Assembly: GCF_009760925.1 (NCBI RefSeq)
Contig: NZ_VRLV01000001.1
Location: 496,001-560,000 of the forward strand
DNA from: Nonomuraea typhae
Lineage (GTDB): Bacteria; Actinomycetota; Actinomycetes; Streptosporangiales; Streptosporangiaceae
DNA length: 64,000 nt
Direction of reading: 5' to 3'
Positions 16,815 to 25,277 of this stretch are shown one piece after another. Position 1 is the stretch's first letter, and each line of letters starts with the position of its first letter. The notes below the pieces were generated by a model that saw only the letters and a program-made list of their open reading frames with translations, did not search any database and was not told the DNA's origin. The position numbers and the translations under genes were made by a program.

Positions 16815-17521
16815 CGGGCGATCACCCCGCAGATCTCGGTGAGCACGCGTAGGTAGTGATGCGGCCGGACCTTGGAACCCGCCCGGTGCGACCACCGCAC
16901 CGGCACCTCGTCCACCCGCCAGCCCGCCCGCGCGAACAACCGCAGGATCTCCACGTCGAACGCCCACCCGTCCACGCGCGCCGGGGCGAAGGCCGCCCGC
17001 GCCTTCTCGCCGTCGAACAGCTTGAAGCCGCACTGGGTGTCCCTGATCCCGGGTACGGCCAGCGTGCGGATGAGCAGGTTGCCCAGCGTGCCCAGGATTC
17101 TGCGGGCGGCCCGCTGGGGCACCTCCACCCGGGCGCCCGGGCAGGCGCGCGAGCCGATCGCCGCGCAGGCCCCGGCCGCCAGGCGTTCGCGCAGCAGGTG
17201 CAGGTCCTCGATCGGGGTGGCCAGGTCGGCGTCGGTGAACAGCACCTGCCGGCCCCGGGAGGCCAGGACGCCCCGCCGTACCGCATGGCCCTTGCCGCGG
17301 TTGGCGCGCCCGGCGAGCAGGCGCACGCGGGGATCGGCCAGGGCGGCGCGGGCGGCCAGGGCGGCGGTGCCGTCCGCCGAGCCGTCGTCGGCGACGATGA
17401 CCTCCCAGGTCAGGCCCGTGGTGTCGAGGTGGCGGCCGACGGCGGCCAGGGCGGCGCCGAGCCGGTGTTCCTCGTCGTAGGCGGGGATCACGACCGAGAG
17501 GTCGGGCGGGGTCTGGCTCAT
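16811..17521 (-). CDS. family 2 glycosyltransferase, dolichyl/polyprenyl-phosphate glucosyltransferase-like
   Basis: A 236-residue soluble or peripheral GT-A enzyme. LSVVIPAYDEEHRL is the nucleotide-sugar start motif, VIVADDGSADGT carries a conserved acidic pair, and FTDADLATP is the DxD metal-binding motif. GNLLIRTLAVPGIRDTQCGFKLF is the acceptor-side signature of ALG5/DPM1-type enzymes. These transfer glucose or mannose from a nucleotide sugar to polyprenyl phosphate. GGAGG lies just upstream of ATG 17521; the longer frame upstream has no such site. It is coupled by overlap to the GT-C-like membrane gene. Confidence 0.88.
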   Translation of the reverse strand: MSQTPPDLSVVIPAYDEEHRLGAALAAVGRHLDTTGLTWEVIVADDGSADGTAALAARAALADPRVRLLAGRANRGKGHAVRRGVLASRGRQVLFTDADLATPIEDLHLLRERLAAGACAAIGSRACPGARVEVPQRAARRILGTLGNLLIRTLAVPGIRDTQCGFKLFDGEKARAAFAPARVDGWAFDVEILRLFARAGWRVDEVPVRWSHRAGSKVRPHHYLRVLTEICGVIAR

Positions 17522-17590
17522 GCCCTCCTGGACGGGGCCGGGCACGCGGGAGGTTGCACGCCGGCGCCCCATCGGGATCCGGCGGGAAGG

Positions 17591-17629
17591 GGATCGCCCC
17601 CGGCCCCCGGGTCCGGCCGGGGGCGATCC
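17591..17629 (-). terminator. strong hairpin terminator after accC
   Basis: A perfect 15-bp stem (17591-17605 with 17615-17629) and 9-base loop begin 4 bp after the accC stop on the - strand. It separates the carboxylase operon from the glycosyltransferase genes. Confidence 0.85.
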
Positions 17630-17632
17630 ACG

Positions 17633-18994
17633 CTAACCGGCGGGCAGTGCGTCGCGGGACAGGAAATCGGTGACGAACCCGGTGGTGTGCGTGCCGGTGG
17701 CGAACTCGGGCTGGGCCAGCAGCGTGCGCAGCAACGGGACGGTCGTGGCCACGCCGGGGCCCTCGACGGCGAACTCGGCCAGCGCCCGGTCCGCCCTCGC
17801 GATGGCCTGTTCCCGCGTGGGCGCCCAGACGACCAGCTTGGCGACGAGCGAGTCGTAGTCGGGCGGCACCCGGTCGCCCTGCGCGAAGCCGGAGTCGACG
17901 CGCACGCCGGGGCCGCCGGGCGGGCGGAAGACGGTGAGGCGGCCGGGCGTGGGGCGGAAGCCGTCCGCGGGGTCCTCGGCGTTGACACGGCACTCGATGG
18001 CGGCGCCGGTCAGCGTCACCTGCTCCTGGCTCAGCGACAGCGGCTCGCCCGCGGCCACCCGGATCTGCTCGGCGACCAGGTCCACGCCGGTGAGCAGTTC
18101 GGTGACGGGGTGCTCGACCTGGATTCTGGCGTTGATCTCCATGAAGGTGGCGTTGCCGGCGGCGTCCACGAGGAACTCCATGGTGCCGGCGCCGGTGTAG
18201 CCGACGTGGCGGGCGCCGGCCACCGCGTACTCGCCGAGCCTGCGGCGCACGCCCTCGGGCAGCAGCGGGGAGGGCGCCTCCTCGACCAGCTTCTGGTTGC
18301 GGCGCTGCAGCGAGCAGTCGCGCTCGCCCAGGTGGATGACCCGGCCGGTGTCGTCGCCGAGCACCTGCACCTCGACGTGCCTGGCCGCGGGGACGAACCG
18401 CTCGATGTAGACGGAGCCGTCGCCGAAGACCTGCTGGGCGAAGGCGGTCGTGGCCCGGTAGACCTCGCGCAGCTCGGCGGCGTCCCGGGCGAGCGCGATG
18501 CCGCGCCCGCCACCCCCGGCGGCGGCCTTGACGATCACCGGGTAGCCGATCTCGGCGCCGGCCTTCTCCGCGTCGGCCGGCGAGGGCACCGCGCCCTCGC
18601 TGCCGGGCAGCACGGGCAGCCCCGCGCCGGCCATGATCGAGCGCACCCGCGCCTTGTCGCCGACGAGCTCCATGACCTCGGGGCGGGGGCCGATGAACGT
18701 GATGCCGCGGGTGGCGCAGACCCGGGCGAAGTCGGCGTCCTCCGACAGGAAGCCGTAGCCGGGGTGGATCGCGTCGGCGCCGGTGCGCAGCGCGGCCTCG
18801 ATGACGGCCGGGACGTAGAGGTAGCTGCGCCGGGCCGGGGCGGGGCCGATGTGCACCGCCTCGTCGCAGGCGGCCACGTGCCGCGCCTCGCGGTCGGCGG
18901 TGGAGTAGACGGCCACCGTGGGGATGCCCAGCTCGCGGCAGGTTCTGGCGACCCTGACCGCGATCTCGCCGCGGTTGGCGATGAGGATCTTCAC
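17633..18994 (-). CDS. accC: biotin carboxylase subunit of acetyl-CoA carboxylase
   Basis: Carboxylates the biotin on BCCP using ATP and bicarbonate. The 453-residue protein has all three parts: the N-terminal domain ([19 protein letters not shown]), the ATP-grasp domain with glycine-rich KAAAGGGGRGI, HVEVQVLGD and ERDCSLQRRNQK, and the C-terminal domain with EINARIQVEHPVTE. Length equals that of stand-alone bacterial AccC rather than the fused actinobacterial AccA (about 590). The GTG start overlaps the accB stop by 4 bp. As last gene of the operon it is followed by a strong terminator. Confidence 0.94.
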   Translation of the reverse strand: MKILIANRGEIAVRVARTCRELGIPTVAVYSTADREARHVAACDEAVHIGPAPARRSYLYVPAVIEAALRTGADAIHPGYGFLSEDADFARVCATRGITFIGPRPEVMELVGDKARVRSIMAGAGLPVLPGSEGAVPSPADAEKAGAEIGYPVIVKAAAGGGGRGIALARDAAELREVYRATTAFAQQVFGDGSVYIERFVPAARHVEVQVLGDDTGRVIHLGERDCSLQRRNQKLVEEAPSPLLPEGVRRRLGEYAVAGARHVGYTGAGTMEFLVDAAGNATFMEINARIQVEHPVTELLTGVDLVAEQIRVAAGEPLSLSQEQVTLTGAAIECRVNAEDPADGFRPTPGRLTVFRPPGGPGVRVDSGFAQGDRVPPDYDSLVAKLVVWAPTREQAIARADRALAEFAVEGPGVATTVPLLRTLLAQPEFATGTHTTGFVTDFLSRDALPAG

Positions 18995-19422
18995 CGGTCC
19001 ACCCTGATCCGCATCAGCTCCTGGCCGTACTCGACCGGCTCGGCGTCGCCGGCGACCACCTCGACGACCTCGCCGGAGCAGTCGGCGGCGACCGGGTTCA
19101 TCAGCTTCATCGCCTCCACGATGCCGATCGTCTGCCCGGCCTCCACCCGGTCGCCGGCCCGCACGAACGGCGGCGCGCCGGGCTCGGGCGCCAGGTAGAA
19201 GGTGCCGACGAGCGGCGCGGTCACGACCGCGAGCCCCGGATCCTCCGCCACGGGCTGCCCGGCCGGCGGCGCCTCGGGCGCGGCCCCCGCCCATGCCACC
19301 TCCAGCGAGCACTCGCCCAGGCGCACCGAGACCGACGCCACCGGCCCCGGCACCGTCTTGACGAGATTGCCCACCTCCTCGCGCAGCAGTCGCAGCGCCG
19401 CGTGCAGATCCTGCTCAGTCAC
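18991..19422 (-). CDS. accB: biotin carboxyl carrier protein of acetyl-CoA carboxylase
   Basis: 143-residue carrier with the biotinylation motif EAMKLMN (K106) in a C-terminal biotinyl domain of about 75 residues. A helical N-terminal part and an Ala/Pro-rich linker precede it. [15 protein letters not shown] is the usual start of the AccB-type domain. Actinobacterial primary carboxylases normally carry this domain fused to the biotin carboxylase, so a separate AccB points to a secondary, often pathway-dedicated, enzyme. It overlaps accDA by 8 bp and accC by 4 bp. Confidence 0.94.
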   Translation of the reverse strand: MTEQDLHAALRLLREEVGNLVKTVPGPVASVSVRLGECSLEVAWAGAAPEAPPAGQPVAEDPGLAVVTAPLVGTFYLAPEPGAPPFVRAGDRVEAGQTIGIVEAMKLMNPVAADCSGEVVEVVAGDAEPVEYGQELMRIRVDR

Positions 19423-21067
19423 CCTCGGCCACCCCCAGTCTGCGGAACCGCTCGTACCTGTCCTTGCGCAGCTGCGCCCCTTCCACCCCGGACAACTCGC
19501 CCAGCGCCTCCAGGACGGCCGCGCGCAGCGCGTCCATGGCCGCCGCAGGGTCCTCCTGCGCCCCGCCCGCCGGCTCGGGCACGACGCCGTCCACCACGCC
19601 CAGCCGCAGCAGGTCGGGCGCGGTGATGCGCAGCGCCGAGGACAGCTCCGCCGCGCGGGAGGGGTCGCCGTGCAGGATCGTGGAGCAGCTCTCCGGGCTG
19701 ATCACCGAGTAGACGGCGTTGCTCAGCATCAGCACCCGGTTGCCCATGGCCAGCGCGAGCGCGCCGCCGCTGCCGCCCTCGCCGATGATCGTGGCCACCA
19801 CCGGGACGGTCAGCTCCGACAGCCCGGCCAGGCACTCGGCGATGGCCCACGCCTGGCCGCGGTCCTCCGCGCCGACGCCCGGGGCGGCGCCCTGGGTGTC
19901 GACGAACGTCACCACCGGCAGGCCCAGCCGGTCGGCCAGGCGCATGAGCCGCAGCGCCTTGCGGTAGCCCTCGGGGTGGGCCAGGCCGAAGTTCCTGGCC
20001 ACCAGCTCCTTGGTGTCGTGGCCCTTCTGGTGCGCGACGATCATCACGGGGGCGCCGCCGAGCCGGGCGAAGCCGCCGACGATCGCCGGGTCGTCGCCGT
20101 GCAGGCGGTCGCCGTGCAGCTCGACGAAGTCGGTGCACAGGTGCCAGACGCAGTCCAGCGCCGTGGGGCGGGCGGTGTCGCGGGCCAGCCGTACCGTCTC
20201 GTGGGGGAGCGGTAGGCGGGTCAGCTCGGCGGCGTCGCGCACCACGATCGGCGCGGCGGGAGGCTCGGGCAGGCGCTGGGCAGCCAGCGCCAGAAGCCTG
20301 GCCAGCAGGGGGCGCAGGCCGTCGCGGTGCTCGACGCGGTCGAGCATGCCACGGGCGAACAGGTACTCGGCGCTCTGGAAGCCCTCCGGCAGCTTCTCCC
20401 CGGTGGCGGCGGCGATGACCCGCGGGCCCGCGAAGCCGATGAGCGCGCCCCGCTCGGCGATCAGCACGTCGCCCAGCGTGGCGAAGGAGGCGGTCACGCC
20501 GCCGAAGGTGGGGTCGGTGAGCACGCACACCGACAGCACGCCCTCCTGCCGGAGGCGGCGCATGGCCTGGGCGGTCTTGCCCATCTGCATGAGCGAGAGC
20601 GTGCCCTCCTGCATGCGGGCGCCGCCGGAGGCCACGGCCAGGACCAGCGGGGTGCGGGTGCGCGCGGCCAGCTCGCAGGCACGGGTGACCGCCTCGCCCG
20701 CGGCCGAGCCCATGCTGCCGCCGAGGAAGGCGAAGTCCATGACGGCCACGACGGCCGGACGGCCGCCGATCGACGCCTCGCCGTAGATCACCGCGTCGGC
20801 CAGGCCGGTCCTGGCCCTGGCCCGGTCCAGGCGCTCGGTGTAGGGGAGGGTGTCGGTGAAGCCCAGCGGGTCGGCGCCGCGCACCTGGGGTACGGCGGGG
20901 CGGAAGGAACCCTCGTCCACCAGGGTGTCCAGCCGCTCGGCCGCCGTCAGGCGGTGGTGGCGCCCGCACTCCGGGCAGACGAAGTGCGCGCGGGCCAGGC
21001 GCGGCAGGTAGACGATGGCCGAGCAGCCGGAGCACAGCGTCCACTCGTCGGTGACGACCGCGGTCAC
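19415..21067 (-). CDS. acetyl-CoA carboxylase carboxyltransferase, fused beta-alpha subunits
   Basis: Transfers the carboxyl group from biotin to acetyl-CoA to give malonyl-CoA. One 550-residue chain contains an AccD-like half with a C4 zinc finger (C12, C15, C31, C34), then [12 protein letters not shown] and GARMQEG. An AccA-like half follows with [25 protein letters not shown] and [13 protein letters not shown]. Fused AccDA proteins are known in type II polyketide clusters. The GTG start overlaps the stop of the upstream cyclase gene (GTGA), fixing it over the longer open frame. Confidence 0.93.
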   Translation of the reverse strand: MTAVVTDEWTLCSGCSAIVYLPRLARAHFVCPECGRHHRLTAAERLDTLVDEGSFRPAVPQVRGADPLGFTDTLPYTERLDRARARTGLADAVIYGEASIGGRPAVVAVMDFAFLGGSMGSAAGEAVTRACELAARTRTPLVLAVASGGARMQEGTLSLMQMGKTAQAMRRLRQEGVLSVCVLTDPTFGGVTASFATLGDVLIAERGALIGFAGPRVIAAATGEKLPEGFQSAEYLFARGMLDRVEHRDGLRPLLARLLALAAQRLPEPPAAPIVVRDAAELTRLPLPHETVRLARDTARPTALDCVWHLCTDFVELHGDRLHGDDPAIVGGFARLGGAPVMIVAHQKGHDTKELVARNFGLAHPEGYRKALRLMRLADRLGLPVVTFVDTQGAAPGVGAEDRGQAWAIAECLAGLSELTVPVVATIIGEGGSGGALALAMGNRVLMLSNAVYSVISPESCSTILHGDPSRAAELSSALRITAPDLLRLGVVDGVVPEPAGGAQEDPAAAMDALRAAVLEALGELSGVEGAQLRKDRYERFRRLGVAEGD

Positions 21068-21402
21068 AGCGCACCACCGGCCGGGCTCCAGTGGTAGAAG
21101 CGCGTGGCCATCGCGTCGGCCGGGCCGCGCCACGTGGCCGGGTCGTAGGGGAGCACGTGCGGGCTGAGCTCGTCGCTGAGCCGGCGGAAGTCCTTGCGCG
21201 CGCGGGCCTCGGCCATGGCCTGGCCGGCCGGGCCGGCGAAGTCGACGACGTGGAAATACAGCTCGTGGTAGTGGTACAGCTCGCGCCTTCGCACGCCGAG
21301 CGCGTGGGGGAGCCCGCCGGTGTCGGACTCGGCGAACAGGCGGGCGACCTCGGAAGCGCTGCCCGGATTGAGCCTGGCGACGATGAGGATCCTTTCGGAC
21401 AC
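21064..21402 (-). CDS. TcmI family polyketide cyclase-like protein
   Basis: A 112-residue alpha+beta-barrel protein with the TcmI pattern: [23 protein letters not shown], then [23 protein letters not shown] and RFYHW at the end. TcmI-type enzymes close late rings of aromatic polyketides from type II synthases. AGGAGG is 4 bp upstream of GTG 21402. It is the first gene of an operon with accDA-accB-accC, which would supply malonyl-CoA, yet no ketosynthase, chain-length factor, ketoreductase or acyl carrier protein is in the window. It may serve a cluster elsewhere or a different cyclisation. Confidence 0.88.
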   Translation of the reverse strand: MSERILIVARLNPGSASEVARLFAESDTGGLPHALGVRRRELYHYHELYFHVVDFAGPAGQAMAEARARKDFRRLSDELSPHVLPYDPATWRGPADAMATRFYHWSPAGGAL

Positions 21403-21538
21403 GTGACCTCCTGGTGGATCGAGCCGCTGTGTCCGTCTCACCGTAGGAAGCGCCCGCCGCCGGTGTCGCCCACCGCGTGCCTGATTGGCGCCCTCCCCCG
21501 CGCGGTGGAGGACCCTAACGCGGGGAGGAGGGAGGCTG

Positions 21539-21583
21539 TTGCGGTCTGCTTGGTTGCGGTCTGCTTGGTTGCGGTCTGCTTTG
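21539..21583 (+). repeat. tandem repeat, 3 x 15 bp
   Basis: Units TTGCGGTCTGCTTGG at 21539-21553 and 21554-21568 are identical, and the third (21569-21583) differs only near its end. The array abuts the 95-bp element, whose first bases TTACGGCAGGC resemble the unit start TTGCGGTCTGC. Confidence 0.85.
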
Positions 21584-21678
21584 TTACGGCAGGCCGCCCC
21601 CACGCCACCCGCCGTCGTGGGCGGGCGCCGATCGTGGGGGTCGCTTCTCACGTCGGACGGGGTCCTCGCCGCTACGGC
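21584..21678 (+). repeat. 95-bp intergenic element, copy C
   Basis: Third copy. CCCCCAC (21597-21603) pairs with GTGGGGG (21634-21640) around CCCGCC (21608-21613) with GGCGGG (21620-21625). Differences from copy B fall in loops and in the last 30 bp, and the stem bases are kept. Confidence 0.82.
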
Positions 21679-21798
21679 CCGCCCTGGCCCCCTGGCCGGT
21701 ACGGATCCCGCCCATCGCCGTCATCGGCCACAATCAGACACCTATCAGCTGTCGGGCCACGCCCACGTAGCCATACGATCACCCGATCAAGGACCGCG

Positions 21799-22425
21799 AT
21801 GTCGATATACGAGAGTCTGGCAATCCTTCACCGCGCCGCCGAATCCGGAACGGTCATCGTCACGGCGTCGGAGCCCGCCTCCGCCGAAGCGGTCCGCGAC
21901 CGCGAGACAGGGCTGAAGCCCCATTTCGGAACCGTCGGCTGGACGGCTCCGCCCAGCTACCGGGCTTTCCTCGCCGAGCACAACACCTTCGCCGGTAAGC
22001 GCTGGGACGTCTCATCCGGCAGGTACATCGAGTTCGTCGTCGTCGGTGACGATGCCATCGTCGAGCTGAACTCCGATCTCGTGCATATGCCGGAGCACGT
22101 GGACCGCGGCGACGGCCGGTGGCTGTCCACCAACCACCTGGTCGGCTTCGCCCTCGCCGATGCCGGCAACGAGGCGGTCTGGTGCTTCGACGTCACCCAG
22201 CCGGACGCAGACGGCGAATACCCGGTCTACTACCACCACTACGACGATCAGGAAGGGCGCGCACGCTACGTCGAGGGCGGGGACTGGGAGGACCCGGCCA
22301 GCTCCACCCCGGACTTCCCCACGTTCGGCGCCTGGCTGGGCGCGATGGCCGACGCGTTCACCGCGCCTGAGCCACCGAGCTGGTTCGGGCAGCTGGGCTC
22401 TCCGGGCTTCTACCCGGAGCGGTAG
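21799..22425 (+). CDS. SMI1/KNR4 (SUKH) family protein
   Basis: A 208-residue soluble protein with SUKH features: PPSYRAFLAEHN, then a FVVVGDDAIVELN strand and a C-terminal FGAWLGAMADAF helix. Bacterial SUKH proteins are often immunity proteins to polymorphic or contact-dependent nuclease toxins, but many are solitary with unknown roles. No toxin gene adjoins it: the neighbours are a carboxylase operon and a kinase operon. AAGGA is 5 bp before the ATG. Confidence 0.75.
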   Translation: MSIYESLAILHRAAESGTVIVTASEPASAEAVRDRETGLKPHFGTVGWTAPPSYRAFLAEHNTFAGKRWDVSSGRYIEFVVVGDDAIVELNSDLVHMPEHVDRGDGRWLSTNHLVGFALADAGNEAVWCFDVTQPDADGEYPVYYHHYDDQEGRARYVEGGDWEDPASSTPDFPTFGAWLGAMADAFTAPEPPSWFGQLGSPGFYPER

Positions 22426-22508
22426 GAGGCCGTACGAGCGGAGTGCGGATGATCGTGCCGGCGAGGCCGGAGAACGCGTCGACGACGATGGCCTGTCCGT
22501 GCGACCTC

Positions 22509-24272
22509 CTAGGCGGTTTCCTCGCTGCCGGTGTTGTCTCCGGACTGTTCGGAGCTGTCCTCCGCCTCCTGCTCTTCCGACGGCTCCACCGTTCCCGGGC
22601 GCTTGTCGTCGGTCTTCGTGGCCGACCGGGTGGGGGAGGGGGTCTTGGTGGGCTTCGGCTTGGTCTTGGTGGGTTTCGGCTGGCGGGTGGGGGTGGGGTC
22701 GGGTGTGCTGGGCCGTACCGAAGGCTCGGCTGACGGCGTGGCCGACGGGGTGGACGACGGGGTGGACGACGGTGTCGACGGTGGCACGGACGGGGCGGAG
22801 CTCACGGAGGGCGGGGCGCTCTGGCTGGGTGTGCTCTGCACGACCGGCGTCACCGGCGCCCGGGGTGTCGTCTCCCGGCCTGACAACCACGCCCAGCCGC
22901 CGGCCGTCAGCGCGACCGCGACCAGGCCCCCGGCCATCGCGCTCACCCGGCCCGCCCCCCACGTCCGGCGCCGGGTAGCGGTGCCCGCTCGCGCCGGCAC
23001 GGTGCCCCCTCCCGCCGCCGCGGCGCCTGCCCCGGCCGCGCCCGCTCCCGCGGCGCCCGCTCCTACCGGAGGAGCCTTAGCGGCACTCGTGCGCCTTGAG
23101 CGCGAAGCCCCTGCGGGGTTCGTACCCCCTGGGCGCAAATCCCCCGCCGCACCCGCACCAGCCGCGCCCGCACCCACCGCACCAGCCGCGCCCGCACCCA
23201 CCGCACCCGCCGCGCTCGCACCAGCCGCGCCGGCTTCCGCCGCGTCCGTTCCCGCCGGGGGCGAGGCTCCTGCGGCCTCCGTTCCCGCCGGGCGCAAAGG
23301 CCCCGCGGCGCTCATGTCCGTCGGGCGCGTGGCATCGGCGTCCGCCGGACCCACCCCGCCGGGCGCACTCCCCGCGGCCCCGGCCGGCCACCCCACGTTC
23401 CCCGACCGGCCGGTCGAGACGGGTGCGGGGAGCGGGCCCGTAGGTTCGGGAGGCCGGGCGGTGGTGATGGCGTGGAGGCGGTAGGCGGCCTCCTCGGCGG
23501 TCATGCGGTTGGCCGGGTTCTTCTCGAGGAGGCCGAGGATGACCGGGGCCAGGGCGCCGGCTCTGAACAGCGGGGCGGGTGGGTCGTGGAGGACGGCGCC
23601 CAGGGTGGCCAGGGCGTGGGGGCGGCGGAAGGGGGAGTGACCCTCCACGGCCACGTGCAGGGTGACGCCCAGCGACCACAGGTCCGCGGCGGGGCGGGCG
23701 GCGCCTCCGGCGGCGCGTTCCGGGGCGATGAAGGCGGGGGTGCCCACGAGGATGCCGGTGCGGGTGATGGAGGCGTCGTCCTCGGTGGTGGCGATGCCGA
23801 AGTCGGTGAGCACGGTGCGGCCGTCGTCGGTGAGCAGCACGTTGTCCGGTTTCACGTCCCGGTGCAGGACTCCGGCGGCGTGGGCGGCGTTCAGGGCCTC
23901 CAGGAGCTGCAGGCCGATCCACGCCGCCTCCGCCGGGGCGAGCGGGCCGTCTTCGCGGATCCGTGCGCCCAGGGTGCGGGAGGGCACGAACTCCATGACG
24001 ATCCACGGGTGCCCGCCCTCTTCCAGCACGTCGTAGACGGCGGCCACGCCGGGATGCGCGACCCGGCCGGCCGCCCGGGCCTCGCGCAGGGTGCGGGCGG
24101 CGAACTCCGCGCGCTCCGGTCCGCTCAGGTTGTGGGGCGGGCGGAGCTCCTTGACGGCCACGTCCCGGCCGAGCACCTCGTCGTGCGCCTGCCAGACGGT
24201 GCCCATGCCGCCGCGGCCGATGGTCCTGACGAGCCGGTAACGCCCGCCGACGAGCCCTGCAGGATCGGACAT
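22509..24272 (-). CDS. membrane Ser/Thr protein kinase (PknB-type) with acidic tail
   Basis: 587 residues. The Hanks-type kinase domain occupies about 12-270: P-loop IGRGGMG, ATP lysine K41 in VAVKEL, catalytic HRDVKPDN, DFGIAT and APERA. A low-complexity Gly/Ala spacer encoded by short DNA repeats follows. One transmembrane helix (MAGGLVAVALTAGGWAWL) leads to an extracytoplasmic Ser/Pro/Thr-rich stretch with PTKTKPKPT, ending in an acidic EEQEAED-rich tail. There are no PASTA domains, and the folded sensor domain of the two sister kinases upstream is absent. It starts 9 bp after azlD, as the last gene of the operon. Confidence 0.93.
   Translation of the reverse strand: MSDPAGLVGGRYRLVRTIGRGGMGTVWQAHDEVLGRDVAVKELRPPHNLSGPERAEFAARTLREARAAGRVAHPGVAAVYDVLEEGGHPWIVMEFVPSRTLGARIREDGPLAPAEAAWIGLQLLEALNAAHAAGVLHRDVKPDNVLLTDDGRTVLTDFGIATTEDDASITRTGILVGTPAFIAPERAAGGAARPAADLWSLGVTLHVAVEGHSPFRRPHALATLGAVLHDPPAPLFRAGALAPVILGLLEKNPANRMTAEEAAYRLHAITTARPPEPTGPLPAPVSTGRSGNVGWPAGAAGSAPGGVGPADADATRPTDMSAAGPLRPAGTEAAGASPPAGTDAAEAGAAGASAAGAVGAGAAGAVGAGAAGAGAAGDLRPGGTNPAGASRSRRTSAAKAPPVGAGAAGAGAAGAGAAAAGGGTVPARAGTATRRRTWGAGRVSAMAGGLVAVALTAGGWAWLSGRETTPRAPVTPVVQSTPSQSAPPSVSSAPSVPPSTPSSTPSSTPSATPSAEPSVRPSTPDPTPTRQPKPTKTKPKPTKTPSPTRSATKTDDKRPGTVEPSEEQEAEDSSEQSGDNTGSEETA
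23155..23202 (-). repeat. perfect 2 x 24-bp repeat inside the kinase gene
   Basis: Two identical 24-bp units (23155-23178 and 23179-23202) encode the AGAAGAVG-type repeats of the cytoplasmic spacer. Imperfect copies continue on both sides. Identity at the DNA level points to recent slippage or unequal exchange. Confidence 0.85.
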
Positions 24273-24281
24273 GCGGGGCGG

Positions 24282-24593
24282 CTACCCCGTAATCAGCCGC
24301 ACAAGCGCCGTGACCACGGCCGCCGAGGCCAGGACCGCGAGAAAGGGCGCGCGCAGCAGCAGCGCCACCACGGCCGCGGCCAGCCCGGCGGTCCGGGCGA
24401 GGTCGAAGACCAGGTTGCCCTGTTCGGCGAACATCTGCACCCCGATCAGCGCCGCCAGCAGCGCGACCGGCACGAGTTCGGCGAAGCGGTGCACCAGCGG
24501 GTGGTCCAGCACGCGGCGCGGGGCCGAGAGCCCGGCCAGCTTCAGTGCGTAGCAGCCCGCGCACACCAGCGCGATCGTCCACCAGAGCGTCAT
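24282..24593 (-). CDS. azlD: AzlD family branched-chain amino acid export subunit
   Basis: 103-residue membrane protein with three to four hydrophobic helices, starting MTLWWTIALVCAGCYALKL and containing FAELVPVALLAAL, the AzlD hallmark. With AzlC it forms an exporter of branched-chain amino acids or analogues (known from BrnFE and Bacillus AzlCD). It overlaps azlC by 4 bp and is followed after 9 bp by a kinase gene. Confidence 0.9.
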   Translation of the reverse strand: MTLWWTIALVCAGCYALKLAGLSAPRRVLDHPLVHRFAELVPVALLAALIGVQMFAEQGNLVFDLARTAGLAAAVVALLLRAPFLAVLASAAVVTALVRLITG

Positions 24594-25252
24594 CGGACCA
24601 TCACCACCAGCACGGCCACCGCGGACACCAGCACGGGCACACCGGGCGGCAGGAACGGGGTGGTGGCCAGGGCGATGAACGCGCCGGTCAGGGCCAGGGC
24701 GCGCAGGCGGGGGTCGGCCTTGAGGCGTGGCCACAGGATGGCCAGGAAGGTCGCCGGGCCGACCACGTCCAGGCCGAACACGCCGGGGTCGCCCAGGAAG
24801 GAGGTGCCGAGGGCGCCGGCCAGCGTGGTGAGGTTCCACATCACGTAGATCGTGGCGAAGGTGGTGGTGAACCCGGCACGGGCCGCCTCCGGCGTCGGCT
24901 GGGCGAGGGCGACGGCGGTGCTCTCGTCGATGACGCCCTGGGCCGCGGCCAGGCGCCGGGCGCCGCGCACCTGCAGGACGTCGGCCATGCGCAGGCCGTA
25001 CAACGTGTTGCGGGTGCCGAGCAGCAGCGATCCGGCGGCGGCCGCGAGCAGGTCGCCGCCCGCGCCGATGGCGCCGACGAGGGCGAACTGCGAGGCGCCG
25101 GTGAACGCCAGCAGGCTCAGCACGCACGCCTGGGTCACGTCCAGTCCCGCGGTGACGGCCGCGGCGCCGAAGGCGACGCCGGACAGGCCCACCGCCAGCC
25201 CGACGCCCAAACCGTCCCGGATTGCCGCGGAACGGGTTGTTGTCTGTTCCAT
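24590..25252 (-). CDS. azlC: AzlC family branched-chain amino acid export permease
   Basis: 220-residue permease subunit with about five to six helices. The N-terminal GLAVGLSGVAFGAAAV, the FTGASQFALVG motif and LLLGTRNTLYG are diagnostic for AzlC. The substrate class (Leu, Ile, Val, perhaps 4-azaleucine) follows from the family, not from this sequence. The gene begins 25 bp after the AraC-type regulator, which probably controls it. Confidence 0.92.
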   Translation of the reverse strand: MEQTTTRSAAIRDGLGVGLAVGLSGVAFGAAAVTAGLDVTQACVLSLLAFTGASQFALVGAIGAGGDLLAAAAGSLLLGTRNTLYGLRMADVLQVRGARRLAAAQGVIDESTAVALAQPTPEAARAGFTTTFATIYVMWNLTTLAGALGTSFLGDPGVFGLDVVGPATFLAILWPRLKADPRLRALALTGAFIALATTPFLPPGVPVLVSAVAVLVVMVR

Positions 25253-25277
25253 GTGGGTAAAGCTAGGAAGCTGGGCG

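Larger units (their letters stand above)
21403..21798. other. divergent intergenic region with repeats
   Basis: About 395 bp between the cyclase operon (-) and the SUKH gene (+). It holds a three-unit 15-bp tandem repeat and copy C of the 95-bp element, leaving about 135 bp on the left and 120 bp on the right for promoters. I could not pick out a convincing promoter on either side. Confidence 0.6.

Noticed and set aside
15096..17993. A single 965-residue protein spanning the membrane glycosyltransferase and part of accC
   Set aside because: Only the part from ATG 16814 has membrane-protein composition. Upstream, the frame is a shadow of the GT2 and accC genes.
13756..21402. Complete type II polyketide gene cluster
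   Set aside because: Only a cyclase and carboxylase genes are present; no ketosynthase, chain-length factor, acyl carrier protein or ketoreductase was found anywhere in the window.
1012..21678. Insertion sequence remnants as an explanation of the 95-bp repeats
   Set aside because: No transposase fragment, no clear inverted terminal repeats and no consistent target duplication were seen. The ends are direct, not inverted, repeats.
22509..24272. PASTA-type PknB kinase
   Set aside because: The extracytoplasmic part is short and disordered, with no PASTA repeats; the same holds for the other two kinases.
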